From Caenorhabditis elegans (lineage: Eukaryota > Nematoda > Chromadorea > Rhabditida > Rhabditidae): 64,000 bases of DNA. Position 1 is the first letter of the stretch, and every line of letters begins with the position of its first letter. Shown here one piece after another: positions 49,167 to 62,600 of this stretch. The translations under genes were made by a program, and so were the position numbers. The stretch lies in contig NC_003281.10 in NCBI RefSeq assembly GCF_000002985.6, positions 5,394,001 to 5,458,000 on the forward strand. Reading direction: 5' to 3'. The notes under the pieces are model-generated. The model was given only the letters and a program-made list of their open reading frames with translations, did not search any database and was not told the origin of the DNA.

Positions 49167-52100
49167 ATGTCAGCAGTTGAAAGTCCCGTTATTGTGACAG
49201 AGCCCGGTTCGTTGAAGCCGCAGGGCCTCACTCAGACAGCTACAGGCGGAAAGTTTGGTGCTGCCGCTACGTAAGTCATAATTTCACAAATTTCTCTACT
49301 AATCTTATGTTTTTCAGAGTCAAAACCACTCCAACAAAAGCAAAACCATATGTGAAGCCGCAAAATGCAAATAATTTGCAAAACAACTTCAATCCGCGGA
49401 AAATCTTCACCGAATACATATCAAAGGAGGAAACAGATGCCGGAATCGAAGACGGTTCAATGTTCAAAGGTGTCTTGCGGATAAATCCAAAAAACTATCA
49501 AGAATGTTTTTTGGATCATCCAAAAGGCACAAATCATCCAGATGTTCTTGTTTTGGGCCAAGATCGGAATCGTGCGATGCAAGGAGATGTGGTGGCTGTA
49601 AAGATCAAGCCAAAAGAGGATTGGCTTGTACGGTTTAATCATTTGAAAAAAACAACTAGAACTGATTTCATCCAAATAATACCTATTTTTCCACGAATCT
49701 TTTAGAGCTTTGTGGATATTCTTCCTGTAGATTACATAAATTTATTTTTAATTCTAGGAATTTAAAAATGAGAAAAAAGAAAACATCTAAAATCCATTAA
49801 AGCCTGCTAATTTCGAATAGTTATATGCAAATTATGTTCACAAAATCTGAATTCTTCGAGGAAAAAACTATTTTTCCAGGTAAACTATGTGGAATATGTG
49901 AAATGGTGGGCGGAGCACAAGAAAGGAGATCGAAATAGCGGCAAAACGGACAACAATAGCCCAAATAAAACAGAAAAACGATGTCTGCGCAACGAAATTC
50001 AAGACAATGGAGTTACAAGTGACGAAGTTCCCGATTCTTGTCTCATCACCATCGGAGCCATTGTTCATATCCTTGAGAAGAAACATTTCCGTGTAGCCGC
50101 CGGCAAGCTCCAGCTAATGCCAAACAGCGCGAATCCCAACGTGTTGTTCGTTGCTACAGATTCTCGTGTCCCTCGAATTCTCATTCCAAAATCCGATGTG
50201 GATAAGGAGTTCTTCTCACGCCCAAAGGACTTTGAGAGATTCCTTTACACAGCTAAGATCACTGATTGGCGCGCTGAATCTGTTTATGCCGATGGAAGAC
50301 TCGTGAAGCTTCTTGGCATGTCCGGAGAAATCGATACAGAAACTGAAAGAATCGTCTACGAGCACCAAATCGATCACAGAGAGTTCAGCGACGAATGCCT
50401 CGAATCACTTCCAATCACTACAGCCGAAAACTGGAAGGTCCCTGATGCCGAGTTCGAGTACCGAAGAGATTTCCGAAGTGACATCGTTTTTACAATCGAT
50501 CCAAAAACCGCTAGAGATCTCGACGATGCTCTTCACGCGAAACACATCGATGATTGTGACGGAAAAGGAACTCCAGGCCTTGAGATTGGAGTTCATATTG
50601 CTGATGTTACATTCTTCCTGAAAGAAGGTACAGAGCTTGACAAATGGGCATCCGAACGTGGAAATAGTACTTATCTATCACAAACTGTAATTCCAATGCT
50701 TCCAAGAATCCTCTGTGAGCAGCTGTGCTCTTTGAACCCTGGAGTCGATCGCCTCTCCTTCTCAACTGTATTCAAAATGAGCTACGAAGCCGAGCTGTAT
50801 GATGTTTGGTTTGGAAGATCTGTTATCAGATCCCGTGTTAAACTTGCCTACGAACATGCACAGGATTTCATCGAGAACCCGGAGAAGGACTTCACATGCG
50901 ACGAGCTTCCCGATATTTCAGATGGAAATACGCCTTTTGAGATCAAGGAAAAGACTCTGATGTTGCACAGAATCGCGCAAGTTCTTCGACAAAAGCGTGA
51001 AGATAGTGGAGCATTGCGGATCGAGCTTCCCAGATTGAAATTTGCATTGGATGAGGATAAGAAGCCACAAGGAGTTTCTATATACGAGGTTAATAAACAG
51101 TTTTTTGTTAAAGAAAATGTGTTTTTATATTAATTTTTGTTTTCAAACAGCAATTTTTTGGTCACATTTTTTCGGTTCTAGCAACAAAAAAGTAATCCAT
51201 AAATTTAGATTTTCAAAAATCGGAAATTTAAAAAGAATTGCCAATTTTATAAAATACAAATGTTAAAATTTCAGATCAAAGATTCGAATAAACTCGTAGA
51301 AGAGTTCATGCTGCTCGCCAATATGGAAGTGGCTAAAAAGATCGCTGAAAATTTCCCAGAACACGCCCTTCTTCGTAATCACCCGCCACCAAAAGAGAAA
51401 ATGATAAAGGACGTGGCTGAGCAATGTGCAAGAATTGGATTTCCATTGGACGGAAGAACGTCTGGATTACTTTCCACGTCACTTCGCAAGTATCAAGGAA
51501 AATCCCGTTTGGATATGTGCATTCGACAAGTAATTTCCTCATTGACAATTAAGCCAATGCAACAGGCGAAATATTTTTGCACTTTCGAGATGCCTCTTTC
51601 ATTTTATCATCATTTTGCTCTCAACGTGGATCATTATACACATTTCACATCGCCAATTCGTCGGTATCCAGATGTGATTGTTCATCGACAACTTGCTGCT
51701 GCTCTTGGTTATAATGAAAGATCTGAAAGAGTTCCTGAAGAGATACAGGAGATTGTAAGTTTTCAAACACTCAAGAAATTTTTGCATTTAAATTTTCAGT
51801 GCACCCGCTGCAATGACACAAAGCTCGCATCGAAGGAAGCTTCGGATGAGTCTGCGATGCTCTATTTTGGAGTTTTCATCCATCAAACCGGTCCGATGAA
51901 GTGCCAAGCTGTTGTTCTTGGTGTAATGGATCTCTCATTCGACGTCCTCATCGTTGAGTATGGAGTTGTGAAGAGAGTTTATGTGGATGTGAGTATAGAT
52001 TTCAAACAATGACGAAAAAAAAATCCGAATAATTTCAGAAAATGAAGCGAGACTTCAACAAATCGACCGAGAAGCTTACCATTTACTGGCCAGCAGATCC

Positions 52101-52293
52101 GAATGCGGAATCCGGAAACCGTGAAGAGTTTTCGAGCTCAATTCAAATGTGCAACGTGGTTTACGTGATTCTCGTGCCGTACAAAAGCATTGAAGTCAGC
52201 GCGACAATTGTTCGTCCGAGTCTCGAGCAACGTAATATTCTCAAGTCGACTCTCAAGGACATGAAAGAAACGGGCTCAACAATTCTTCAGTAG
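49167..52293 (+). CDS. disl-2: DIS3L2-type 3'-5' exoribonuclease
   Basis: DIS3L2 degrades uridylated RNAs, including pre-let-7 and structured non-coding RNAs, in the cytoplasm without the exosome. The start MSAVESPVIVTEPGSLKPQ follows TTCTAG exactly. Exons are 49167-49270, about 49319-49648, 49881-51088, about 51276-51753, about 51801-51989 and about 52040-52293. Cold-shock domains occupy the first 350 residues. The RNB catalytic core near 50490-50540 reads TIDPKTARDLDDALHAKHI, keeping the metal-binding Asp cluster. The RNB end HYTHFTSPIRRYPDVIVHRQ is also intact. A C-terminal S1 fold includes KCQAVVLGVMDLSFDVLIVE. There is no N-terminal PIN domain or CR3 motif, which separates it from DIS3 and DIS3L1. 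About 850 residues. The symbol fits the F48E8 neighbourhood. Confidence 0.92.
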
Positions 52294-52326
52294 TCATTCG
52301 GATTCAGTGATCTCCTCCAGCAAAAG

Positions 52327-52425
52327 CTTTTTTTCCTTTTTCAATCCTTTTTTCCCCTTTTTCTATCCTTTTTTTCCCTTTTTCTATCCTTTTTTTTCTC
52401 CTTTATCCTTTTTTTCTTTAAATTC
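52327..52425. repeat. Polypyrimidine tandem repeat between convergent genes
   Basis: Units like CCTTTTTTTCCCTTTTTCTAT of about 21 bp recur four to five times, all pyrimidine on the plus strand. It lies in the 342-bp gap between the disl-2 stop and the skpt-1 stop, so it is probably in one or both 3' UTRs. Confidence 0.75.
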
Positions 52426-52635
52426 CATTTTCCCGTTGTATTTTTTAAAACGCGTGTCCATTCCTCGTCCCGGTTACTTTTGGTGTCGAATGAAAATGCA
52501 TTATTCAATATTACTAGCGAAACTTTTATTTGACAAGTTTTGGGTGTTAACTGTCACGTAACTCGTTAAGAAAATTAGAAACTAGAGAAATATAGGACAA
52601 TTGAGAAGTGCAGTTAAAATAATATGTATTGTTAT

Positions 52636-54243
52636 CTATTCGATATCCATCATTGTCTGTCCCCAGATCATATTCGACTCGCATTGGTAGCTGACCGGTT
52701 TGGCGGTGAAGTTGAAGTACTGACGGTTGACCTTCAGATTGGAGCACATTTCGAGGAAAAGCTCCATGTTCGTGTCAGAGACGCAGCCATGAACGTTGAG
52801 ATAAACGAGCGAAGGCTTACTGTTGAAGTGTCTGGAAATGTTTTGTTTAAATAAATTAAACTAATTTTCAAATAAACTCACACAACCATATTAGGGTCCA
52901 ATCCGTAGCATCGATTGAGAGAAATTGTCGTAAGTCTCGGGAATTTGTTCAGAATCACTGCGAGGCCTGGATCACTAATCTCGACGTTATCCGACAAGTC
53001 GAGGTCGGTGACGTAGTTGGATTTTGCGGCGAGAATCTCAATATCTGGAATTTTTTACAGAAAATTAGAAGATTCTGACAACAGAGCCGCTCACGTTTAT
53101 TGTTGATGCCGAAGTTTCGAACTGTTCCCGAGAGATTCAACTTTTTGAGCTTCTCGCCAATGGAATGAATGATTACGGTCACAATTGGCTGTGTTAATCC
53201 ACACCACGCCAGATTCAGTTGTTGCAGGCTGAAAAAAATATTACGAAGGTGCACGGGAACAAGAAATATGTTACAGAAATTATTTAAAGATACACGTGGC
53301 AAGAACACTTTCAGGAAAGTTTTAAAAAATCCCTCACTCTTTGCAATTTCTGAAGATCAAACTGGCTCCATTTGCCGTGATTCCGTTGGTCATCGAGATG
53401 TCGAGCTCGCGGAGCCCGCGATTCTCTGCAATGCATATTGCCACGTGGTCATCCAATTGATTTCCTTCAATTGACAAGCATTTGAGCTTCTGGCATGGTT
53501 TCAACATAATCTGCATTTGGCGGGCAGTGAGATTAGTGCGAGAGAGATCGAGAAGCTCCAAGCGGGAGGTGCTCAGCAGTGCAACTTCGACGAGCCGTTC
53601 ATCGGCACGAAGGATTCGATCGGCCTGGAAACAGTTAGTTTTATAGGAAATAAAATAAAATTCTCACTTTAGCTCCTGCCAGACGAAGAACTTTGATTTT
53701 TCGTTGTGACAACGCAATCAGTGAAATTTCGGAAATAGGACGATCCTGGGCGTCGGTGATAATCCAATTTCTCGATTTGTGTCCGATTCCGTAAAAACGA
53801 TGACAGACGAGCATCGCCGAGAGAAGATCCTTCTTTTTCAAATTGGAAAAGATTTGTTCAGTGATCTCATCGGGAATACTGTACTTTTTGAACGGATTCT
53901 GAATACTGCGTGCGTCTTTTCGCTTGATCGGAGCGATTTCATCTTCTACGAGATTTTTGCAATTCAGATTTATCGACTTTAGCTTTTCGGAGCTGAAATG
54001 TCGTAAAATTAAGAAAATTAAGAGATAATTGCAGCTTACTTTCCGGAAACTGAAAGCCTGAGGCTTTTCTTTGGATAGAGGTTGTAGCATGGAAAGATGG
54101 AGATGGTCTCATCTGAGAATACTTTGAAAAAGTCAATCATATTTGAATTTTGACACACAATTACCTGTCTCCACGCAATGCTCATTTTCAGAGGGTCCGT
54201 TATCTTCTAGAGTTGATGGAAGTCTTCCTATGACACGAGACAT
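52636..54243 (-). CDS. skpt-1: Skp2-like F-box and leucine-rich-repeat protein
   Basis: Skp2 is the substrate adaptor of an SCF ubiquitin ligase that targets CDK inhibitors for destruction. The start MSRVIGRLPSTLEDNGPSEN is at 54243. The F-box spans about 53905-53790: SIPDEITEQIFSNLKKKDLL, then SAMLVCHRFYGIGHKSRNW, with the typical PxEIxxxIFxxL core. LRRs follow in the exons at 53740-53340 (KVLRLAGAK, MELLDLSRTNLTARQMQIML, CLSIEGNQLDDHVAICIAEN) and 53240-52900 (QQLNLAWCGLTQPIV, KLNLSGTVRNFGINN). The tail CESNMIWGQTMMDIE ends at 52636. About 420 residues, near human SKP2. LNLAWCGLTQPIV parallels 'LNLSWC' of SKP2. The symbol skpt-1 is given from the match and the F48E8 context. Confidence 0.87.
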
Positions 54244-54837
54244 TTTGTTTGAGTAGATATGAGGTGTAGTATTTAGGTGGTAAATAAGGGAAAAAGCACT
54301 TTCTGCTTGAAATAAATTCAAAACAGGGCTGATTTGAATAAATATGAACTCGCGGGCGCGGTAATCTTTTTTAGGTTGGCGCGAGTTTTTGCAATGCAAA
54401 CGCGCTCCACCGCAAATCTGAATTTTCGAACATTTTTCGCCAATTTTTATCCTTATTTTTTTATTTTTTGCAATATTTCGCTATTTTTATTTGTTTCTCC
54501 CACCAAAAGCGCACATTTTTAAATCAAAATACGATTAAATAAAAGTAATATAACTTTTTAAATAAGTCCAAATAACCTTTAAGCAAAGTAAGGGTCGAAT
54601 CTGAAACTATTTCTTGAAAACAACTTTTTTGTCTCATTCATCGAAGATTGGTTGTATTCGGAAGTGAGAGGTTGACAAGTTTTTTAAAATCCATTTTATT
54701 AATTATTCCGAAATACACATTTAGTTCCAATAGTTTCGAAATTTAAAACGTTTGAGTCATCCTTCATTTTTTCTGCCTAGTTGCTGTGATCATTTGGAGA
54801 GAGTATAAGAATTTATTAATCATTTCGAAAAAAAAAA
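54244..54837. other. 594 bp intergenic, skpt-1 upstream region
   Basis: It separates two minus-strand genes. It contains GCGCGGGCGC-like bases near 54351-54400 that stand out in A/T-rich surroundings, possibly the skpt-1 promoter core (GAACTCGCGGGCGCGG). No coding sequence is seen. Confidence 0.45.
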
Positions 54838-55627
54838 TCATTTTTGAATATCCTGTATCATTCTATTAAACTTGAAGTTATTCGGCCGGTGTTGAACAAT
54901 TTGCTCCTCATTGGCGATCATTTCGTTATTCTGATTTCTTCGATTATAACGGAAGGAGAGTGGATCTGAATTTACAGTAGATTTTAAATTGGTTTTTCTT
55001 GAATTTCCTCACCTAATTTTTGTAGTGGAACAGGCGCTATGTCCACCGGCTCTGCAATATTGTTCAAGCCGATCGAGCGATTTGCGTAGAGATTTATTTC
55101 ATTAAAGATATAATCATCTGACAAATTATCTGGCACCCCTCGTTTTCTTTTAGAAGTTTCCTCGATAGGTTCGGTTACAATTACATCGGTTTGTTGAGCT
55201 GAAATAGGATCCAAATTATCAAATATCCTTCTCTATTCATGTTATAAATCTTGGTTGTAAGAACAGTTAACATAATTAGTAACAATTAGAAACCTGATGT
55301 GATTAAGATTCTATCACTGTTTTTAAATAGTAAAATAAATAATTTTGACATACGTATATTGATAACTTCTCCTCTTTGTAACGCCTCAATCAATGCATCC
55401 AAATCAAGATCTCCATCACCTTGAGCCTCACGCAGTGCTCTCTCCTTTCGAAGCCTTTCCTTCAGTCGTTTAATCTGTCATTAAGCCACTAGTATACACC
55501 TTGGAGAGCCACCACAAACCTGCTCGGCTCGTCGCCGTCTACTTTCCTTATCTATCTCCTCTTCACGCTTGCCGTCTGCCCATTTGTTGAAGCTGAATGT
55601 GTTGAACACATTCGCACCGTCTCCCAT
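54838..55627 (-). CDS. Unidentified small basic protein
   Basis: Exon 1 (55627 to about 55521) encodes MGDGANVFNTFSFNKWADGK then REEEIDKESRRRRAEQ. After a 45-bp intron, exon 2 (about 55475-55354) reads IKRLKERLRKERALREAQGD and ALIEALQRGEVINI. Exon 3 (about 55200-55012) includes TDVIVTEPIEETSKRKRGVP and DDYIFNEINLYANRSIGLNN. The last exon ends NNFKFNRMIQDIQK at TGA 54840-54838. The junctions keep phase. About 180 residues. The first third is a charged helix, probably coiled coil or nucleic-acid binding, and KRKR could be a nuclear signal. I do not recognise the family. It is divergent from paa-1, 1.1 kb away. Confidence 0.7.
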
Positions 55628-56740
55628 TGTACTGTTCTGTAAATATATAAACTGAGCTAATGAGAAGAATACGTACTAGAGCACCACGCTTTTGCGAAAA
55701 ATGAGAACCAAAAGCTCGATTGTGCACTCACTTTTGCATATTTTATTAAAGCTTTTGACGTCCTTTTCTCTTTTGTTCGCCTGTTTGAAATTTTTGAAAA
55801 CCAGGAAACCATGATGATTTTAAATGTTTAATGATGTTCTTCTAACAGCATGCCCACGCGTTTTGCCTGAAAATTCGAATCAAATTAATTTTCAGCCTTT
55901 TTATTGTTTAAATATCAGAAAAAAACTGGCTGTTCACTAATCACGTGATGCCTGTGTTTTCATCCTCCCTTCTACACTGAAAATATTCTATTTTAAGGAC
56001 ATTTTCAGTCATTTTCCGGCGCTGTTCCCTCTGTCGTCGCCACGTCCAGTACACCGAAACCGACGACAAATCGATGAGAGCTCTACGACCGCAGGCGCGA
56101 TGGATTGTGCTATTGCAGTGAGAGAGAGATGGCCGTTCTCTGCTTCTCTGCGTATCACTGTCGCAGCTGTTTCTCTTCTTCTCCTTTCGCCGCTCTTTTT
56201 TTGCATGTTCGTCAGGTTCACTATAGCGATTTCTTAATATCGAAATTTCACGAGTTTCAGAGTTGATTTTCGAAAGATCAGTGAAAATATTGTCCACGTG
56301 GTAGAGTTTTTCACTGATTTCTCGAAAATTCCAATAGTTTCTTTAAAAATCACACTCTTCTTCTTTGAACAATTCCATTTCATTGATTTTCTATATTTTC
56401 GTACAGAAATAATAATGTTTCAACAAAAATATGTTTTCTAGCACTGAACATTCTTAAATTTGAATTTAATTTTCTTAATATCAGATATTCAAAGATGACT
56501 ATTCGTAGATTCTGCAAGTTCTTTCAAAATACTCAATTTTTCTATTTTCTCTCCAATTTATTTCTCCAAAAACCACCCGGTAATCAATATTTCAACACAT
56601 TGCTGTGTTATCTTCACTGCGTCTCCTCTCTCTCTCTTGTTCTCCTCATGCCCGATGATAATCCGTTTCTCTTCCCGTTCTTTCTCCTTTGAATAGCCGC
56701 GAGATTAATTTTCATAAAACAAATTTCAGCACTCTTCATC
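55628..56740. promoter_or_regulatory. 1.1 kb divergent promoter region upstream of paa-1
   Basis: It lies between the small basic gene (minus) and paa-1 (plus). The part at 56000-56220 is GC-richer and contains GAGAGAGAGATGG and paired CTCTGC words, as in other worm promoter islands. The right end, CAAATTTCAGCACTCTTCATC just before ATG, contains a TTTCAG acceptor suited to trans-splicing. ORFs crossing the island look like composition artefacts. Confidence 0.5.
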
Positions 56741-58762
56741 ATGTCGGTTGTCGAAGAAGCCACTGACGACGCGCTCTACCCGATTGCCGTGCTCATTGAC
56801 GAGCTGCGCAACGAAGATGTCACGTTGCGACTGAACAGCATTCGCAAACTCTCCACAATCGCTTTGGCGTTGGGTGTGGAGCGCACACGCAACGAGCTCA
56901 TCCAATTTTTGACCGACACGATTTACGACGAAGATGAGGTTCTGCTTGTGCTCGCCGAGCAACTCGGAAATTTCACTCCATTGGTCGGTGGTCCAGATCA
57001 TGTTCATTGTCTTCTCCTTCCACTTGAGAACTTGGCCACAGTCGAGGAGACCGTGGTCCGTGACAAAGCCGTTGAGAGTCTCCGCAAAATCGCCGACAAG
57101 CACAGCTCGGCCTCATTGGAGGAGCATTTCGTGCCGATGCTCAGACGTTTGGCCACTGGAGACTGGTTCACATCCCGTACCTCGGCTTGTGGGCTTTTCT
57201 CTGTTGTTTATCCACGTGTCAGTCCAGCTATCAAGTCGGAATTGAAGAGGTGAGAATTAAGAAAAGAATAACTAAAGCAATCTAAATTAATTATTTTCAG
57301 CATGTTCCGAACCCTGTGCCGTGATGACACCCCAATGGTTCGCCGTGCTGCTGCTGCAAAGCTCGGAGAGTTCGCAAAGGTGTTTGAGAAGACTGCCGTC
57401 ATCGAGGGTCTCCACTCCAGTCTCACTGATCTTCATGTTGATGAGCAAGATTCTGTTCGTTTGCTCACTGTCGAGTCAGCCATCGCTTTCGGAACTCTCC
57501 TCGATAAGGCTAACAAGAAGAAACTCATCGAGCCAATTCTCATTGAATTGTTCGATGACAAGTCGTGGAGAGTTCGTTATATGGTTGCCGAGAAGCTTAT
57601 CGAGATTCAGAATGTCCTCGGTGAGGATATGGATACCACACATCTCGTTAACATGTACACGAACCTTCTCAAGGATCCAGAGGGTGAGGTTAGATGTGCT
57701 GCCACTCAGAGACTTCAGGAATTCGCTCTCAACTTGCCAGAGGACAAGCGTCAGAACATTATCTGCAACTCACTGCTCAACGTTGCCAAGGAATTGGTTA
57801 CTGATGGGAATCAGCTCGTCAAGTCGGAACTCGCCGGTGTCATCATGGGACTTGCTCCACTGATTGGCAAGGAACAAACTGTCTCTGAGCTTCTCCCAAT
57901 CTACATGCAGTTGCTTAACGATCAAACCCCAGAAGTTCGCCTCAATATTATTTCCAGTCTTGATAAGGTCAATGAAGTGATCGGAGCAGCTCAATTGTCC
58001 ACATCCCTCTTGCCAGCCATCGTTGGATTGGCCGAGGATGGAAAATGGAGAGTTCGACTCGCAATTGTTCAATTCATGCCACTTCTTGCTTCCCAGTTGG
58101 GACAAGAATTCTTCGATGAGAAGTTGCTTCCGCTTTGTTTGAACTGGCTTACCGACCATGGTAACTTGATTTTTTCTTAAAAATGTTTTTAATTTAATTT
58201 TTTCCAGTGTTCTCAATCCGCGAGGCATCGACCCTCATCATGAAGGAACTGACACAGAAGTTTGGAGGACAATGGGCTAGCACGAATATTGTACCAAAAA
58301 TGCAGAAACTTCAGAAGGACACCAACTACCTGCAGAGAATGACATGCTTGTTCTGTTTGAATACACTCAGTGAGGCGATGACTCAGGAGCAGATTCTGAA
58401 GGAGATTATGCCAATTGTGAAAGATGTAGGGAAATTTTACTTTTTTATTTAAAGAAATCGTAATTTTTCTAATTTCAGCTTGTCGAGGATGACGTGCCGA
58501 ATGTCAGATTCAACGCCGCAAAGAGTTTGAAGCGAATTGGAAAGAACTTGACCCCAAGGTGACAGGAAAATCTTTTTCACTATCCCAATTTTCTATTTTC
58601 AGTACATTGACGTCCGAGGTGAAGCCACTGCTCGAGAAGCTCGGAAAAGATTCAGACTTTGACGTTCGATACTTTTCAGAGGAAGCCAAGAACTGTAAGT
58701 TTCAGTTGTCTTAAAATTTAGAGTGAATTTGAAATTGAACATTTTCAGCACTCGGCTTGTAA
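56741..58762 (+). CDS. paa-1: PP2A scaffold (A) subunit, HEAT-repeat protein
   Basis: The A subunit holds the catalytic C and regulatory B subunits of protein phosphatase 2A, which acts in centrosome, spindle and signalling control. Starting [20 protein letters not shown], the protein is built throughout of HEAT repeats, for example [19 protein letters not shown] and [18 protein letters not shown]. Further ones are [20 protein letters not shown] and [19 protein letters not shown]. Exons are 56741-57250, 57301-58161, about 58208-58425, about 58480-58559, about 58602-58694 and 58749-58762; the last adds only SLGL, and the protein ends KNSLGL. About 590 residues, the standard family length, with all parts intact. 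Codon use is C/G-biased at third positions compared with its neighbours, as expected of a highly expressed gene. Confidence 0.96.
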
Positions 58763-59605
58763 TCGAACATATCGCTAGTCAAATTGGAATCTCTACATCT
58801 TCCACTTCTCAATCGTCTTATTTTTCCATTTTTGTTCCCGAGCACGCGAATAATCTCTATCTCTCCTCATTCATTTGTAAATGTTTAGCCCTCGAGACAA
58901 AACTCTGTATTGTAATAGTTCTAACCACCGTCCCTCCCACAACAAAACAATACAAATTATAATCGTTAAATTATGCGACCTCTCTTTATGATTATTTTCA
59001 TTTTCCTCCCACTTCTATCCCGTATATTTCACCATCCTACTTCTTTCTGTTCTTTTTCCACCACACACAATCACCACTTTTTCCATTGCGACCCATTCAT
59101 TCATTTATTTTTTTTGCAGAATAAAAGGTCATCGTCTATTATGAGAAAAAAGGTCTCAGGTTAGGTTAGATCAGTGTGGTTGAAATCTCTGAAAATATTT
59201 GGAATAATGGTGTTATCCGGCGTATGCCACGTCGCAGAAGCTTTTGAGCAGAGAATCTCGGTGCTTTTGCAACGTGGATTAAATATTGCTCAAGTTGCAA
59301 GCGTTGTGAAACGTCTCATTCAAATAAAAAATTTACTTTTGCCATTTGGAACTTTGAAACCATCTTTTTGGCCGTTTGGCAAATCCAGCTGGCAAAGAGC
59401 GGGCATAAATTTATATTAAACGCGCAGTTTCCCGATTGATTGTCTCAGAAACTTCCAGTGCTCAGATTTTGCCACGTGGCTAGAAGTTTTCGTTGCCAAA
59501 ATTATTTTTTCCAATTAAAAAACTGTTCGCATTTACTTTTCAATTTTTCAATTCAATCGGAGAATTGTTTACGTAGTTTCTCTTTGCAGGTGCTATGCCA
59601 AGACG
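58763..59605. other. 843 bp between paa-1 and the OS-9-like gene
   Basis: It includes the paa-1 3' UTR; AATAAAAGG at about 59120 is the best polyadenylation signal. A CTTTGCAG acceptor ends at 59589, 16 bases before the next ATG, and is a likely trans-splice site. The TGGCAAA words at 59330-59400 are internal repetition. I see no gene here. Confidence 0.5.
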
Positions 59606-62600
59606 ATGATAATTTATTTCCTCCAACTATTCCTGCTGCCGTCCACGACCGCCACGGCAGGCGTATTTGACCTTGCAGAGTACCGACGGGTCTCTTATGA
59701 CGCGAATATTGGCGAGAATTTTCTTTGGTTCGCCCCGGAATTGGATATTCGAAAAGTTACAGCCAGCAATATTGATGATCTCGAAAAGCGAATTGTTAAT
59801 CGGATTCCCGATGACTCGACCGAGCAGAATTTGATGTTTGTGACGAGTAAAGGAGGGCAGAAGTTTGCATGTTCTTTGCCAGATGTGGAAGATGTTAAGG
59901 TACACATTTTTAGATTAAATATTGTGCTTTGTTGTAAAAATCGGCAAAAATTTGTAGCGTGTTGTTTACAGTTGACTTTAGGTGTTCTTTGTTTCATTAC
60001 AGCGATAATATTAGTTCGAAAGTCACGTTTTCGAGTTTTTCGCTTAATTTTTTAAATTTTCACCATAATTTATAAACAATCAGTGAAAATACGCTAATAA
60101 GAGTTTTATTTCAGTATTCAGACATTAAAAACGCATAAACGGTCTCAAATATTGTCTGGTTTCAGAAAGACAAACCAAAAAGCAGCAAGAATCCGAAAAT
60201 CTATGGAGACGCGCTCGCCGCAAGCTTTTACGTGGACAAATGTGTGAAACTACGTGGTAATCACTGGTGGTCTTATATTCTGTGCCGTGGACAGACAATT
60301 GAGCAAGTGCACGGAGAACGTGAGTGTCAATAATAGGAAAATAAACCAATCAATATACATATATATTGCAGCTGGTCAGGAGGGATATGTAAAGAATATA
60401 CTCGGATTGTTCGATGGAAGTCTCAAAATGCCATCCTATCAAGAATCAACGGATGATCGATTGCTTTTCGTCGAGGAAACGTACACGAGTGGGACTTTCT
60501 GTGATTTGGAGGAATACAGGGAGCCACGGATGACTTCTGTTCGGGTATTATATTAAAAAAAAAAGACATTTTACCGCTCTAACTACGGGATTGTTACTTT
60601 AAAACGATTTTTGAAAAAATGTATACAACATTTTTTACTTTAAAATACTAATTTAATTTTTGAGAGAAATATCAACATGGCTAAAAATCTTCATTTTTTT
60701 TGGAAAGTTCACTGATGTGTTCCATAGTTTTTTAGACAATTTTTAAAAAGCATAACGTACTGAAATTCCAAAAATAAAAGTTAAAATCTAGGCTAAATTG
60801 GCGAATAAAGTGTTTTTAAAGTAACAGGAAAATAAAATTATTATTTATAAAATTGTACTTCAAAAAAAAATCAATTTTAAACTTCAAAAACAGGGAAAAA
60901 ACTACCAAACAACCTTTCAAACCTTGGTCCCTATTCAAAAACCACAAATTTCTCCTAAACAGCTAATACTTTCCAGTTTTTCAGTACGAATGTGACGCCC
61001 AACTGAGTACCAACGAGGTATACATCTCTTCAGTTGTCGAAGTGAAACCATGTCAGTACTTGATGATTGTAAAAGTTGGAACCCTCTGCAGATATCCGGA
61101 ATTCTTGCCCGCAAGCCAGTCAAATACCAAGAAAATTGGATGTCAACCATTTTTGAGAAAAGAAGATGTTCGACAATTGTTAGAACGACAGCTTGAGGAG
61201 AAACAAAAGGCAGAAGAATCACAAAGAGTATTGACAGTGAAAAAGCGAAAATTCCAACGAGCTGCTGAGAGATTCAATGCAATGACCAAATCACAGAGAA
61301 ATCTTCATATTCCTGACGTGGTGAAACGGATTAACGCGGAAATGGATTATCACGCAGCTCATTTTAACCTTCTGGTTGCAGGATTAGGTTAGAGTTTAAG
61401 AAAAAAAAGTGGCCGCGAAAATTGTTAGCTTCCAGAGGAAAAGTTAAATTTAAAATCTTGTCAAATAATATCCAATGAATGGAAATTCAGTTTTTTTTCA
61501 AAAAATATGTAATAATTTTCTCACTTTTTAAGAAAGAAATTAGTAAAAATACAGTGAAAATAATTAATTTTTTTGAATTTTAACAGAACTCGAAGGAAAA
61601 CCAATCACACAAAAGAAGCGAGATTATATGTGGAAATTATTCAGCACGGCAGATATCAGTGACTACATTTTCTACTGTAACTCCCCCAGTTTTCAAAATT
61701 AAAAAATTAGTAACATATTTTTCAGCTGATTACGACACTGTAAACGACGAGAATCGCGGTCATCTATGGTACTATTTCCATGATCCATCATGGCCGAGAA
61801 ATCAATTCCCAAAGGATATTATGGCCACTGCGGTTGGGAAATGTTGTGAATTTTCAAGTAAATTTCTAAATTCTATTGTAGGTTCAAAATGGATATCTCT
61901 CCGAGGTTCAGAAGAATTTGAAGGGAACTCAGTACAGATTTGGGGATAATGATGAACTTGTGGAAGGGTACGGTTTTCAGTGGAAGAGATTTTTTTAAAA
62001 CTAGGCCTGGAAGAATTTTTTAACTCCACGTGTCGATTTACGAGCATTTGTTTTTTAATGAAAAAAAATTGTTTCAAATTGAAAAATGTATTCAGTATTA
62101 TTAATTCATTTTTCTAGTTAAAATTTTTTTTAAACTGAATTTCATTGGTAAAGTAAAATTCTTGGCCTAGTTTCTTCTCCATCTCAAGCTACGTGGCCGC
62201 GAAAAGAAAAAACTCGGCCATATTTGAAATACCGTATTTCTTCTATTAATATGGCTGCAATACTATTTTTCGATGGTCTTCCCGCTTGCAATACTATTAG
62301 GGAGTGCAAGACTATTAGGGAGTGCAATACTAATTTTCAGAACATTTTTCTGACTTTGAGCTTACTAGTTTTTTCCTGAAAAAGCTCGAATCTTTATGTA
62401 AAAATTCAGAAAATTTGATTTTAATAACATATAAGTAACATATAAGTTCAAAAACTTCAATCTTGTAGAAATGTTGTGAAAAACTGTAGCAAAATAGGCA
62501 ATTTTTTTTGTTGAAATCCTGAAATTAACGAGACGGGCCTGCAATAAAAAAGAGTAAACGCAAGACTATTAGGGAGTGCAAGACTAATAGGGAGTGCCAT

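Noticed and set aside
55941..56297. 118-codon minus-strand ORF upstream of paa-1
   Set aside because: Arg/Ser-rich translation of a CT/GA promoter island; no continuation into the neighbouring small gene in phase.
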